A DNA stretch of 64,000 nt, taken from positions 304 to 64,303 of the forward strand of contig DAIDKF010000005.1 in NCBI GenBank assembly GCA_027450185.1, given 5' to 3'. Under the pieces are notes generated by a model. That model searched no databases. It saw only the letters and a program-made list of their open reading frames with translations, and was not told the DNA's origin. Positions 18,647-27,260 of this stretch are shown here, piece by piece (position 1 is the first letter of the stretch; every line of letters begins with the position of its first letter). The translations under genes were made by a program, and so were the position numbers. This stretch comes from Granulicella sp. Its GTDB lineage: Bacteria > Acidobacteriota > Terriglobia > Terriglobales > Acidobacteriaceae.

Positions 18647-19723
18647 CTAGCGGGAAAGTTCCATAGCATCGGCCAGGAGGGTGTAGCTGCGCAGACGGGC
18701 CTGGTGGGAGTGGGTGATGGTGTTGATGATGATCTCGTGGAGGTGCAGGTCTTCGGCGAGGTTGCGGAGTTGGGTGGCTACGCGGTCGGGGGTGCCGACG
18801 AAGTAGCGCGGCCACTCGCTGATCTCGGCAATGCCCGGGAGGCCGTCGAGGGGTGAGGCGAGGGCTTCGAGCTCGCGGAGGGCGTCGTCGGGGGCGGCGA
18901 TGGGGCGACGGTCGTCCATGCGGATGCGGCGCTGCATGAGGTGGACGGAGGCGTGGAGGTGTTGGGCTTCAGCGTCAGTGTCGGCGCAGATGACGCCGAT
19001 GGCGAGCGTGGCCTCAGGGGTGGAGCGGTCAGGCGAGGGGGTGAAGTTGCGCTGGTAGTCGGTGATGGCGTCGCGGGTGGCAACGGGGGAGAAGAAGTGC
19101 GCGAAGGCGTAGGGCAGGCCCTCCTGGGCGGCGATAACGGAGGACCAGAGGGAGGAGCCGAGGAGCCACAGGTCAGGGGCCCCGGGCGCGCTGGGTGCGA
19201 CGCGGATGGTGGCGAGGGGATGGTCTGGGCCGAGGAGAGCGGGGAAGCGCTCGGGGTGGAGGAAGGCGCGGAGTTCGGCGAGTTGCTGGAGGAAGTCGTC
19301 GGGTGCGGTGGTGGCGATGTTGGAGGAACGGGTGCGGCGGAGGGCGTAGGACTCAAGATGGCCGCCGCCGGGAGCGCGGCCGATGCCGAGATCGATGCGG
19401 TTGGGGAACATGGCGTGAAGGGTGCGGAAGACTTCGGCGACCTTGAGGGGGGCGTAGTGCTGGAGCATAATTCCCCCGGAACCGATGCGGATGCGGGAGG
19501 TTTCGGCGGCCGCGCGTGCGATCAGGATCTCGGGCGCGGTGCAGGCGAGCATGTCCATGGAGTGATGTTCGGAGTACCAGAGTCGGGTGTAGCCAAGGCG
19601 GTCGACGTGGCGGGCGAGGTCAAGGGAGTTGGCGAGCGCCTGCGCGGGCGTGCAGCCGGCGGGGACCGGGGACTGGTCGAGAACGGAGAGACGAACAGCG
19701 GAGTTGTGAGCGGTGGATGCCAT
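18647..19723 (-). CDS. Luciferase-like (LLM class) flavin-dependent monooxygenase
   Basis: This 358-residue protein is an FMN- or F420-type TIM-barrel oxidoreductase of the bacterial luciferase-like superfamily. The beginning, RLSVLDQSPVPAG, then RLWYSEHHSMDMLACTAPEI and RIRIGSGGIMLQHYAPLKVAE, match the MsnO8/YhbW-like subgroup, and FPNRIDLGIGRAPGG is the usual glycine-rich stretch. Start is ATG 19723, giving MASTAHNSAVRLS; the in-frame extension to 19852 was rejected. It is the first gene of a likely two-gene operon with the FAD-dependent reductase. Its substrate cannot be assigned from sequence. Confidence 0.9.
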   Translation of the reverse strand: MASTAHNSAVRLSVLDQSPVPAGCTPAQALANSLDLARHVDRLGYTRLWYSEHHSMDMLACTAPEILIARAAAETSRIRIGSGGIMLQHYAPLKVAEVFRTLHAMFPNRIDLGIGRAPGGGHLESYALRRTRSSNIATTAPDDFLQQLAELRAFLHPERFPALLGPDHPLATIRVAPSAPGAPDLWLLGSSLWSSVIAAQEGLPYAFAHFFSPVATRDAITDYQRNFTPSPDRSTPEATLAIGVICADTDAEAQHLHASVHLMQRRIRMDDRRPIAAPDDALRELEALASPLDGLPGIAEISEWPRYFVGTPDRVATQLRNLAEDLHLHEIIINTITHSHQARLRSYTLLADAMELSR

Positions 19724-19844
19724 GCTGGTTCGATGATAGCGGTAGGATGAGCGTGGGGGTGTGATGTGCTGCACGGCGTTTGCGGGCGTGGGGCGTCCAA
19801 GATTGCAGGGGACTAGACTGAAGGCGTTCGGGAGCGGAGGAGGC

Positions 19845-21524
19845 GTGATCACCAGGCGGTGCAGGTCGGGGATACTGGGGGCGCTGCTGCTGGCCTGTGC
19901 CGGTGGGTTGCGGGGACAGGGTGGTGGGCAGGCTGCGCCTTTGACAGCCCTGGGGCATGGGCGGCTGATTGTGTGGTTTGTTGGAGCTCAGGCTGGTCCT
20001 CCGCAGTCGAATCTGAATGTGGTGGCGGCGCTGCATGATGCGACGCCGCTAACGTATCAGCAGCAGACGGCGGGCAGCTTTGGGCAGAACGCGGCCGGGT
20101 TTGGCGAGGATGCGGGAAGCTATGGGGTGGATGCGGACAGCCGCAGCATCAGTGTGCCGTCGATACCGGCGGACCGGAATGCGACGACGGCAACGCCGAA
20201 TGGAATTGGGTATCGGCAGCAGGAGGCGAGCACGTTTGGGCAGAATGCAGCGAGCGTTGGAACGGCTGCCGGCAACTATGGGATGGAGGGAAGTGCGCTG
20301 GGCCAGAACGCGGCGGGGTTTGGCACCCAGTCGAGCAAGTATGGCACCGAGGCGAGCAACGTTGGAGAGGACTCGTCCAACTTTGCGGAGGAGCAGAGTG
20401 CGGCTGCTCCAGCGGAAGCGGGCGGCGCTGTGCAGCAGACGCTGAGCAGCCCTGAGGCGGACCAGATTCGCGTGGGCTTGGAGCAGGCGTATCCGGATCT
20501 GCGGTTGAGATTTGTGGTGGTGGATCCGAATCATTTGAAGGACCTGCTGGTGGCGGCACGGGGTACGACGGAGTATCCGGACGTGCTGGTGGGGACCATG
20601 CCGGCAGCGTGGTGGAATGGCATGGACGGCGAGTTTGGGCTGACCATGCTGCGGCCCGCGGCATTCTATCCGAATGGCGTGACCAACAATCCGCGCGATA
20701 CCGAAGAGGTTGCGATCCTGGCGCGTGCGCAGCATATGGAGGCGGCCCGCGCGTTTACGCTGTGGATGAGCGAGCCGTACTCGGGCTGCCCGGGGTGCGT
20801 GCAGGGAGGGCTCTCGGGGAAAGATGCTGCGGTGGCGGCGGTGGCGGTGAAGGCGGTGCAGCGGCTGGTGAGTGGCGAGCCGCTGGGGAGCGAGGCCGAT
20901 CCTGAACTGGCGCCGGGCTCGTCGGAGGGAGTGCAGCGAATGCTGGCGACGATGGGAAATACGGTGTCCGATGATGAGGGCGTGCGCGTGCAGGTGGAGG
21001 ATGCTTCGACCAATGGGAGCCTGGCGGCGGTGGCGCTGCGGGTGGTGGTGTCGTCGTCGGGGGTGTATGGCGTGGCGCATCCGCTGGTGGTGCTGCGCGA
21101 GACGCCGGACAACCGGTGGAGGGTGTTGCAGTTGTCGCTGAACATGCCGCAGTTTGAACAGGCGACGGAGAGGCGGACTCTGATGGAGACGAACCCTCCG
21201 TCGGAGGCGGAGCAGCGCGGAGGGGTGAAGGGTGTGGTGCTTACCGCGCCGCCGGATGGGCAGGCGGTCGTGCAGATGCCGGAGTTGGTGTGGGACAATC
21301 GCGGCGGTGCTGGATTGCAGGTGGTGGAGTGGCAGCGGAGTGTGAGCGGCGGATGGTCCGAGGCCCGGCTCTATATGGTGGAGGACCGCAACCCAACGCT
21401 GCGCACGCATGTGCTGGCGGAGTTTGCCGATGGGCTGGGACACTATCGGTGGCGCGTGTGGAGCGTGGGCATGCATGGTGAGGTGAAGATCAGTGCGTGG
21501 CGTTCGTTCAGCATTGTGCATTGA
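19845..21524 (+). CDS. Exported protein with FG-type heptad repeats, function unknown
   Basis: I do not recognise this 559-residue protein. The GTG at 19845 is preceded by GGAGGAGG and begins a signal peptide (ITRRCRSGILGALLLACAGGLRGQ), so it is probably exported. Residues 76-97 and 128-183 are built from seven-residue units of the form small-small-small-aromatic-Gly-x-polar, such as AGFGEDA, GSYGVDA and AGFGTQS: about three units in the first block and eight in the second. The middle part (DLRLRFVVVDPNHLKDLLVAA, YPDVLVGTMPAAWW) hints at a solute-binding-protein-like fold, and the C-terminal part looks like beta-sandwich sequence (WDNRGGAGLQVVEWQRS). An OppD-type ATPase gene begins 81 bases later on the same strand. 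A longer start at 19761 exists but has no ribosome site. Confidence 0.72.
   Translation: MITRRCRSGILGALLLACAGGLRGQGGGQAAPLTALGHGRLIVWFVGAQAGPPQSNLNVVAALHDATPLTYQQQTAGSFGQNAAGFGEDAGSYGVDADSRSISVPSIPADRNATTATPNGIGYRQQEASTFGQNAASVGTAAGNYGMEGSALGQNAAGFGTQSSKYGTEASNVGEDSSNFAEEQSAAAPAEAGGAVQQTLSSPEADQIRVGLEQAYPDLRLRFVVVDPNHLKDLLVAARGTTEYPDVLVGTMPAAWWNGMDGEFGLTMLRPAAFYPNGVTNNPRDTEEVAILARAQHMEAARAFTLWMSEPYSGCPGCVQGGLSGKDAAVAAVAVKAVQRLVSGEPLGSEADPELAPGSSEGVQRMLATMGNTVSDDEGVRVQVEDASTNGSLAAVALRVVVSSSGVYGVAHPLVVLRETPDNRWRVLQLSLNMPQFEQATERRTLMETNPPSEAEQRGGVKGVVLTAPPDGQAVVQMPELVWDNRGGAGLQVVEWQRSVSGGWSEARLYMVEDRNPTLRTHVLAEFADGLGHYRWRVWSVGMHGEVKISAWRSFSIVH
20070..20394 (+). repeat. Coding heptad (21-base) repeat region, two blocks
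   Basis: Within the exported protein gene, 21-base units encode heptads with F/Y/V/L-G at fixed spacing. The blocks are 20070-20135 (about three units) and 20226-20393 (about eight units), separated by a non-repetitive proline/serine linker. Units have drifted at the DNA level but keep period at the protein level. Confidence 0.7.
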
Positions 21525-21605
21525 TGCGTGTAGCTGCGGGTGTAGCTGCGTGTGGTGATTTGGGCGTGAGCGGGTGCGATCGGCTATGCTCGGAGGGTGG
21601 CTTGC

Positions 21606-22457
21606 GTGGAACAGGATGAGGTGTCGCCGCTGCTCTCGGTGCGCAATCTGCGGGTTGCGTTCTCCGGACAGGAGGCGGTGCGTGGCGTGTCGTTCGAGAT
21701 GGCGCAGGGCGAGACGCTGGGGCTGGTGGGCGAGTCGGGCTCGGGGAAGTCGGCGACCTCGCTGGCGCTGCTCCGACTGCTGCCGGCGAGTGCGGCGATC
21801 AGCGGCAGCATGCGGTTTACTCGCGCGGATGGCATGGCGGAAGAACTGCTGAGTCTGCCAGAAGAGGCGCTGCGGCGGTATCGCGGACAGACGATGGCGA
21901 TGATCTTCCAGGAGCCGATGACGGCGCTGAATCCGGTGATGACGGTGGGACGGCAGATCGGGGAGGCGCTGCTGGCGCATGCTCCGCGTACGCCAGGTCG
22001 CGTGGTGCGGGAGCGGGTAATAGCGGCCATGCGGGAGGTCGCACTGCCGGAGCCGGAGCGGCGGATGAAGGATTATCCGCACCAGTTCTCGGGCGGGCAG
22101 CGGCAGCGCATCGTGATTGCAATGGCGCTGATCAACAAGCCGCGACTGCTGATTGCAGACGAGCCGACGACGGCGCTCGATGTGACGGTGCAGGCGCAAA
22201 TTTTGGAGTTGCTGAAGAAACTCAAGCAGGAGCACGGGCTTTCGATGCTGTTCATCTCACATGATCTGGCGGTGGTGGCACAGGTGGCGGACCGCGTGGC
22301 TGTGATGCGCAGCGGCGAGATTGTGGAGCAGGGCAGCGTGGCGCAGGTGTTGACGCGGCCACAACATGAGTACACGCGTAACCTTCTGGATTCCGCACCG
22401 ACGATGCAGACGGCGCGGGATCGTCCGCTTGCTACGATGGTGCGGTCGGGCGTCTAA
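21606..22457 (+). CDS. Orphan ABC transporter ATP-binding protein, OppD/DppD type
   Basis: This 283-residue ATPase would power a peptide/nickel-type ABC importer at the inner membrane. Walker A is GESGSGKS (residues 42-49), the Q-loop lies in [17 protein letters not shown], the signature is FSGGQRQRI, Walker B is [12 protein letters not shown], and the switch histidine is in LFISHD. The last part, [14 protein letters not shown], matches the C-terminal extension of OppD/DppD proteins, but the cysteine cluster sometimes seen there is absent. GTG 21606 lies eight bases after GGAGGG; a GTG at 21597 is also in frame but too close to it. No permease or binding-protein gene of the usual kind is adjacent, and the metallophosphoesterase starts 21 bases downstream. 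Confidence 0.88.
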   Translation: MEQDEVSPLLSVRNLRVAFSGQEAVRGVSFEMAQGETLGLVGESGSGKSATSLALLRLLPASAAISGSMRFTRADGMAEELLSLPEEALRRYRGQTMAMIFQEPMTALNPVMTVGRQIGEALLAHAPRTPGRVVRERVIAAMREVALPEPERRMKDYPHQFSGGQRQRIVIAMALINKPRLLIADEPTTALDVTVQAQILELLKKLKQEHGLSMLFISHDLAVVAQVADRVAVMRSGEIVEQGSVAQVLTRPQHEYTRNLLDSAPTMQTARDRPLATMVRSGV

Positions 22458-22478
22458 TGCTCTTCAGACTGGCTGTTT

Positions 22479-23258
22479 ATGCGCGCGCTCGTAATCTCGG
22501 ATATCCACGGCAATTTACAGGCTCTTGAGGCGGTCCTTGGAGTAGCGCAGAGCCGCATCGGTGGAGGGTTTGATCAACTGTGGAACCTGGGCGATGTGGT
22601 GGGATACGGAGCTCGGCCCAACGAGGCGATCGATGTGCTGCGCGCGCTGCCGACAGAGAGAACGATCCATGTGCGTGGCAATCATGACCGCGTGTGCTGC
22701 GGGCTGAGCAGCTCGATGGGATTTAATCCGATCGCGGCGCAGGCAGCCGCGTGGACGCGGCAGCATCTGCGGCCGGACAATCGGCAGTGGCTGCGCGCGC
22801 TGCCGATGGGACCGGTCTACGCAGCGGAACGAGCACTGTGCGCGCATGGCTCGCCGCTGCATGAGGACCAGTACATTGCGTCGATGCGCGATGCGTGGAC
22901 TCCGCTGCAACGGATGGAGTTGGAGATTACTTTTTTTGGGCACACGCACTTACAGGGCGGCTTCTCGCGGCGCAACGAGGATTGGGCGGAGGACCGTCCG
23001 GCCTATGTTGGCCACAACGGCGACGTCGTCGAACACTTCACGATGGAGGTGCCGGTGGGCTCGCGGCATCTAATCAATCCGGGAGCTGTGGGGCAGCCAC
23101 GCGATGAAGACTGGCGCGCAGCGTTTGCCATCTACGATGATGCCGTCGAGCAGGTCACGTTCTTCCGCACGCCGTACGATATTGCTGCGGCGCAGGCTGC
23201 GATCCGCGAGGCTCAGTTACCGGAACGGCTGGCGGCGCGGCTCAGCACAGGACGGTAA
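22479..23258 (+). CDS. Metallophosphoesterase, YfcE/MJ0936-like
   Basis: This 259-residue protein has the complete calcineurin-like dimetal phosphoesterase motif set: DIHGN at residues 8-12, GDVVGYG, GNHD and GHTHLQGG. The GDVVGYG form is typical of the small bacterial/archaeal group that hydrolyses phosphodiesters or nucleotides in vitro; physiological substrates are mostly unknown. There is no signal peptide, so it acts in the cytoplasm. It starts 21 bases after the ABC ATPase stop codon and is probably co-transcribed with it. Confidence 0.88.
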   Translation: MRALVISDIHGNLQALEAVLGVAQSRIGGGFDQLWNLGDVVGYGARPNEAIDVLRALPTERTIHVRGNHDRVCCGLSSSMGFNPIAAQAAAWTRQHLRPDNRQWLRALPMGPVYAAERALCAHGSPLHEDQYIASMRDAWTPLQRMELEITFFGHTHLQGGFSRRNEDWAEDRPAYVGHNGDVVEHFTMEVPVGSRHLINPGAVGQPRDEDWRAAFAIYDDAVEQVTFFRTPYDIAAAQAAIREAQLPERLAARLSTGR

Positions 23259-23262
23259 GAGC

Positions 23263-23283
23263 AGAGCGTAGAGGACGGAGTGA
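23263..23283. repeat. Third copy of the intergenic AGAGCGTAGAGGAC element
   Basis: This 21-base purine-rich stretch lies in the convergent gap after the metallophosphoesterase gene and shares an exact 14-mer with the repeat between tsaD and cca. It may be a chance match or a dispersed intergenic element. Confidence 0.3.
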
Positions 23284-23327
23284 GTTCCTTTACTGCCTGT
23301 CCTCTGTTGTCTGCAGGCTGTCTCTAG

Positions 23328-25688
23328 CTAAAAGAACTTGCCGATGGTGAAGACTACTTTACGTTCGTTGCCGGTGCCGATGGCAGGGCCGATGGAGATG
23401 ACGCCGAGGGGTGTCTCCGCCATGACACCGAAGAAGACGTCCTGCATGGTGAGGGTGGGGCCATCCGGTGAGCACATCTGGCCGGCTTCGTAAAAGCCGC
23501 CGAGGTAGAGGGTGTTGCCGAGTGGAGCCGGCAGCGATTTGATCCGGCGCATGTAGCCGGGCGTGACGAGGAAGTAGTCGGTGCCGCGATATTGATCGAT
23601 GGCGACAGCGCCGAGGCGCAGCGGGCCTCCGAGGGTGAAGCGGAAGGGCTGCGCGACGTCGCGGTTAAGCATGGTTCCGCCTTCCATCTTCATCAGCAGC
23701 AGGTTGCTCTCTGCGAAGGTGTGGGAGAACGCGATCTGGCTGGAGATGCGTGGAGCGCTGGGGCTGTTGGGCGTGGCGTAGAGATACCCCACGTCGGTCT
23801 GCGAGCGAACGCCGAATCGCGGCACCATCGCGCGGTCCTGAGAGTCGAAGACGTATTGTACGCGGGCAGTCTGCGCGTTGCCACGATAGTCCGGGAGACT
23901 GTCGGAGCCGGTCGTGACGTACCAGCGAACGTTCTGGAGTTGCCATCCGGCGCGGACTTCCTGCGTGCTGCCATTGCTCCAGCCGAGGTCCGCGCCGGTG
24001 CCGGCGAACTGTGCGAGCCTCTCCGACAACTGCGTGTCTCCGCTGTAGATGTAGTAAGGCATGCGCGTGATGCCGGCGCGCGGAGCCGCGAAAAAGCCCG
24101 CCCAGTTGAGCTTGCGGTAGTATTCGCTCTCGAAATGGGTGAAGAAGCCGAAGTCGATCTCTGTGCGCAGCTCTGATCCGTAGCCGCCGAGATCCTGATC
24201 GAGCAGAATGGTATTGACCGTGGCGCGGGTGACACCACTGCTCTGCACTTCCAGATTGAACCCTAGATCGAGGAACGGAGGTCCGGTGGCTTTATCTCCG
24301 ACGGTGATCAGAAGGACGGGTCGCCGCTGCTGCTGCGTGTGGTCGTAGCCGACGGTGTAATCGGCCTCATAGCGGCCATCGCTGCGCAACTCGGAGAGCA
24401 GCGTGACGATGCGTTTGGTATCGACGGGCTGATCCACCAGCGGGGCGAAGATGCGCTCGGCCGCAGCCTTCACTGCTGCGTTGGGAGCCTCCACTTCTAC
24501 GCGGAGAATATTGCCCGGAGGTCCGTGCAGACGGGCTTCGCGCTGGGCGAGATACTGCTGCCACTGCGCTTCGCTGAGGGCGTACTTGAGCAACTGGGCC
24601 TTGTCGGACTCAGCGGCTGCGTAGCCCTGCTCGGACAACTGGTAGGCCTTTAGATAGCTGCCCGCGTTGAAGGCGCTGACGTCGGGCGTGATGACGACGT
24701 TGGCAAGTTTGCGGTCGCGGGCTTCGTTGAACTCGATGCCGACGGCGAAGGCGCGCTGCAGGACCTGGAGGATAGAGTTGAGATCGCTCTGGCTGGTCGG
24801 CTCCAGCTTGAGGCTGACGGCGAGAATCACGTCGGCGTTCATGGCTTTGACGTCGGGCGTGGGAAGGTTTTCCAGGATGGCGCCATCGACATACTGGTGT
24901 CCATTCAACTCAAAGGGCCGGAAGACTCCGGGGATCGAGGCGGAGGCGAGCACGGCGTCGCGTAGCGATCCGCGTGCGAAGGTAACGGTCTTTGCATCAT
25001 TTAGGTCGGTGGCCTGGCTGCGGAAGGGGATGGGCAGATTGTTGAAGTCGGTCTGGTCGTTGTAGCGTAGAAATTCCTTTTCGAGAAGCTCGTTCAGGCC
25101 CGCGTCGGTGAGCAGGCTGTTGCGAAACTTCAGACCGTGCCTGAGGCCGATGGTAATGGCGTTGGGAATGTTGCGGCTGTCCTCGCGGCGGCGAAAGCTC
25201 TGCGCACTGTAAGCTGGCTCGATGCGGAAGACGGAGTTGATGGAGTCCTCGGACATGATCTGCTTCATCTGCTCGGGCGTGTGGCCGGTGGCGTAGAGCG
25301 CACCGATGATGGAGCCCATGCTGGTGCCGGCGATGACGTCGACGGGAATGCGATGCTCCTCGAACCATTGCAGTACGCCGATTTCACTCATGGCCTGCGC
25401 TCCGCCGCCGCCCAGCGCGAGGCCGATCACGGGACGATCGGTGGGCAGATCGGATGGCGGCGTGGAAGGATCGAGCGGCCCCAGCGATAACTGTGTGGCG
25501 CTGGCTGCCTGTGCGCCGGAAGCAGATCGATTTGCTGCAGTGGTGTGTTCGGCAGAGGTCTGCGCGCACCCTGGAAGACTGAGCGCCAGAGCTGCAACGG
25601 CGAGTGACGCGCTCAGAATGGAGAGACGGTGGACGCTGCGGCTATAGAGATTGCGCAGAGTGCGTTTCGGTCGCACAAGGATTTGCAT
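23328..25688 (-). CDS. Patatin-like phospholipase fused to POTRA and Omp85-type barrel (type Vd-like)
   Basis: This 786-residue protein has the architecture of PlpD-type (type Vd) autotransporters. An N-terminal export signal ends in LSLPGC (cysteine 41), which resembles a lipoprotein box. The patatin domain follows, with the oxyanion loop GLALGGGGAQAM, the nucleophile elbow GTSMGS (serine near residue 123) and the dyad aspartate in DGAILENLP. About residues 390-470 look like a POTRA domain (RVEVEAPNAAVKAAAERIF), and the rest is a 16-strand-type surface-antigen barrel ending in VVFTIGKFF. Predicted role: a lipid acyl hydrolase carried to the outer membrane. Start ATG 25688 was preferred to a GTG at 25718. 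The lipobox is unusual for a barrel protein and may only be a Sec signal. Confidence 0.88.
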   Translation of the reverse strand: MQILVRPKRTLRNLYSRSVHRLSILSASLAVAALALSLPGCAQTSAEHTTAANRSASGAQAASATQLSLGPLDPSTPPSDLPTDRPVIGLALGGGGAQAMSEIGVLQWFEEHRIPVDVIAGTSMGSIIGALYATGHTPEQMKQIMSEDSINSVFRIEPAYSAQSFRRREDSRNIPNAITIGLRHGLKFRNSLLTDAGLNELLEKEFLRYNDQTDFNNLPIPFRSQATDLNDAKTVTFARGSLRDAVLASASIPGVFRPFELNGHQYVDGAILENLPTPDVKAMNADVILAVSLKLEPTSQSDLNSILQVLQRAFAVGIEFNEARDRKLANVVITPDVSAFNAGSYLKAYQLSEQGYAAAESDKAQLLKYALSEAQWQQYLAQREARLHGPPGNILRVEVEAPNAAVKAAAERIFAPLVDQPVDTKRIVTLLSELRSDGRYEADYTVGYDHTQQQRRPVLLITVGDKATGPPFLDLGFNLEVQSSGVTRATVNTILLDQDLGGYGSELRTEIDFGFFTHFESEYYRKLNWAGFFAAPRAGITRMPYYIYSGDTQLSERLAQFAGTGADLGWSNGSTQEVRAGWQLQNVRWYVTTGSDSLPDYRGNAQTARVQYVFDSQDRAMVPRFGVRSQTDVGYLYATPNSPSAPRISSQIAFSHTFAESNLLLMKMEGGTMLNRDVAQPFRFTLGGPLRLGAVAIDQYRGTDYFLVTPGYMRRIKSLPAPLGNTLYLGGFYEAGQMCSPDGPTLTMQDVFFGVMAETPLGVISIGPAIGTGNERKVVFTIGKFF

Positions 25689-25818
25689 CAGGCCATCATT
25701 CCATTTGGGTCGGCGCACAGACCGGAGACAAGTCTCCTGCCAACCCTAGCATGAAGCATAGGCTGTCTGTTGCATGGATGGGCGAGAGCAATCGCAGAGG
25801 GAAATCCTGCTGCTTCTT

Positions 25819-26442
25819 TTATCGCACGTATTCCTGAAATAGATCGGGGAACTGCTGTTCAAGGTCTGCAATCTTGGGCAGATCGCAGACCTGAATGTAA
25901 GGATTGTGTGGATTCTTGATGGCGTAGTCCTGATGATATTCTTCGCCGCGATAGAAGGCTACGAGTGGAACGAGCTGCGTGACGATCGGCTTGTCGAAGA
26001 CCTGAGCGGCGTCCAGTTGCTCGATGTAGGCGCGGGCGATCTCGCGCTGCGGCTCGGAGGTGTAGAAGATTACGGACCGGTAGCTGGTGCCGACGTCGGC
26101 GCCCTGGCGGTTGAGTTGCGTGGGATCGTGCACGACGGAGAAGAAGATGCGAAGCAGGGTTCCATAGCTGATGATCGAGGGATCGAAGACGATCTCGAGG
26201 GCTTCGGCGTGGTTTGTCTCCTCGCTGCAGACGGTGCGGTAGTTGGCGGTCGCGGCCGCACCGCCGGAGTAGCCGACGGCGGTCCGGACGACTCCCTTGA
26301 CGCGTTGAAACACGGACTGTACACCCCAGAAACATCCGCCGGCTAAGACTGCGGTTTCGCGCTGTTCGGTGGCGGCATCGGCGGCCGGTGCTGCGCTGTC
26401 GTGAAGTGGAGCCGGGATGGGCTGCCTGAGAGTTGTTGCCAT
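25819..26442 (-). CDS. msrA: Peptide methionine sulfoxide reductase MsrA
   Basis: MsrA reduces the S-epimer of methionine sulfoxide in oxidised proteins. The 207-residue protein has the catalytic motif GGCFWGVQ with cysteine 37, followed by GVVRTAVGYSGG and the conserved SEETNHAEALEIVFDP segment. The C-terminal part has EYHQDYAIKNPHNPYI. An N-terminal extension of about 30 residues precedes the motif, without a convincing signal peptide, so it is likely cytoplasmic. ATG 26442 has GGAGG eleven bases upstream. No msrB is adjacent. Confidence 0.96.
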   Translation of the reverse strand: MATTLRQPIPAPLHDSAAPAADAATEQRETAVLAGGCFWGVQSVFQRVKGVVRTAVGYSGGAAATANYRTVCSEETNHAEALEIVFDPSIISYGTLLRIFFSVVHDPTQLNRQGADVGTSYRSVIFYTSEPQREIARAYIEQLDAAQVFDKPIVTQLVPLVAFYRGEEYHQDYAIKNPHNPYIQVCDLPKIADLEQQFPDLFQEYVR

Positions 26443-26788
26443 GGTTCGAATGCCTCCGGGAGTGATGTCACGGGGTAGTACAACGCTTCCAACGCTACAC
26501 GGCGATTATCGTACAGCGTTTTGCGATTCTGGCGAGCATCCCATTTTGGGAAGCACCAGAGCATTGGACGCAGGTGGAGGGAAGAATGACATCTAAGGGT
26601 GCTCAGGGAGCGGGTTTCAGAGGTGGAACCACGGTAGTTAACGCCCCCTCAAGCCCCACTTGAAGTGTTAGAAATCGCTAAGTTTCAGGGGTTACTGTGT
26701 GGCGTTTGGAGGTTACCTTGCAAGCGGAGTAAGCCGTTACTCGGAGCTGCTTTTCGTAACCGCGCGGGAGTGACCCCGGCGAGAGATT
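26443..26788. other. Intergenic region without a supported gene
   Basis: This 346-base stretch lies between msrA and the HIT gene, both on the minus strand. It is less GC-rich than its surroundings around 26630-26720. It holds a small palindrome CCCATTTTGGG at 26540-26550. No ORF has family-like sequence or a good ribosome site, and no clear terminator or promoter was found. Confidence 0.4.
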
Positions 26789-27127
26789 TTAGCCCGGAGG
26801 CCAGCTCATGTGTCGTCCTCCCAACAGGTGTACGTGGAGGTGGCCGACGGTCTGGCCGCCGTCGGGACCGGTGTTGATGACGAGGCGGTAGCCTGCTGCA
26901 AGCTGCTGCTGCTGGGCGATCTCGGCGGCGGCGGTGAGGAGTTGGCCGAGCAGCCCGGCTTGCTCGGAGGTGGTGTGGGCGAGCGAGCTGAAGTGCAGCT
27001 TGGGGATGATGAGAATGTGCGTGGGAGCCTGCGGGTTGATGTCGGGGAAGGCGAGCAACTGATCGGTTTCGAAGAGATGCGTGACGGGGATACTTCCGGA
27101 AGCGATCTTGCAGAAGAGGCAGTCCAT
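26789..27127 (-). CDS. HIT-family nucleotide hydrolase
   Basis: This 112-residue protein belongs to the histidine-triad superfamily (HinT-like), which cleaves nucleoside phosphoramidates and related adducts. The triad is HLHVHLLGG with histidines 96, 98 and 100. DCLFCKIASGSIP at the start has the paired cysteines 3 and 6 that bind zinc in some members. FPDINPQAPTHILIIPK is the usual second block. Length matches the family. The M48 peptidase gene lies 133 bases upstream on the same strand. Confidence 0.95.
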   Translation of the reverse strand: MDCLFCKIASGSIPVTHLFETDQLLAFPDINPQAPTHILIIPKLHFSSLAHTTSEQAGLLGQLLTAAAEIAQQQQLAAGYRLVINTGPDGGQTVGHLHVHLLGGRHMSWPPG

Positions 27128-27260
27128 AGGCCGTGAGTAGAGGGTAAGGAGTACGGAGGGAAAAAAGCAAGGAGCGCGTGGGAAAGAAGCACGGAGGAGC
27201 GGTGTAGGTCAGGCGACGCGAACTCTGGTTGTTACGTGTTCTTCCTTGCTCCTTGATGGG

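Noticed and set aside
20070-20394. CRISPR array
   Set aside because: The periodic 21-base units are coding heptads with no spacers and no cas genes.
20049-22235. Minus-strand frame of 728 codons over the heptad-repeat protein and ABC ATPase
   Set aside because: It is histidine/arginine-rich and crosses two genes; the ATPase on the plus strand has all its motifs.
26443-26788. Small gene or RNA between msrA and the HIT gene
   Set aside because: No frame has a ribosome site plus protein-like composition, and no stable RNA-like fold was visible by eye.
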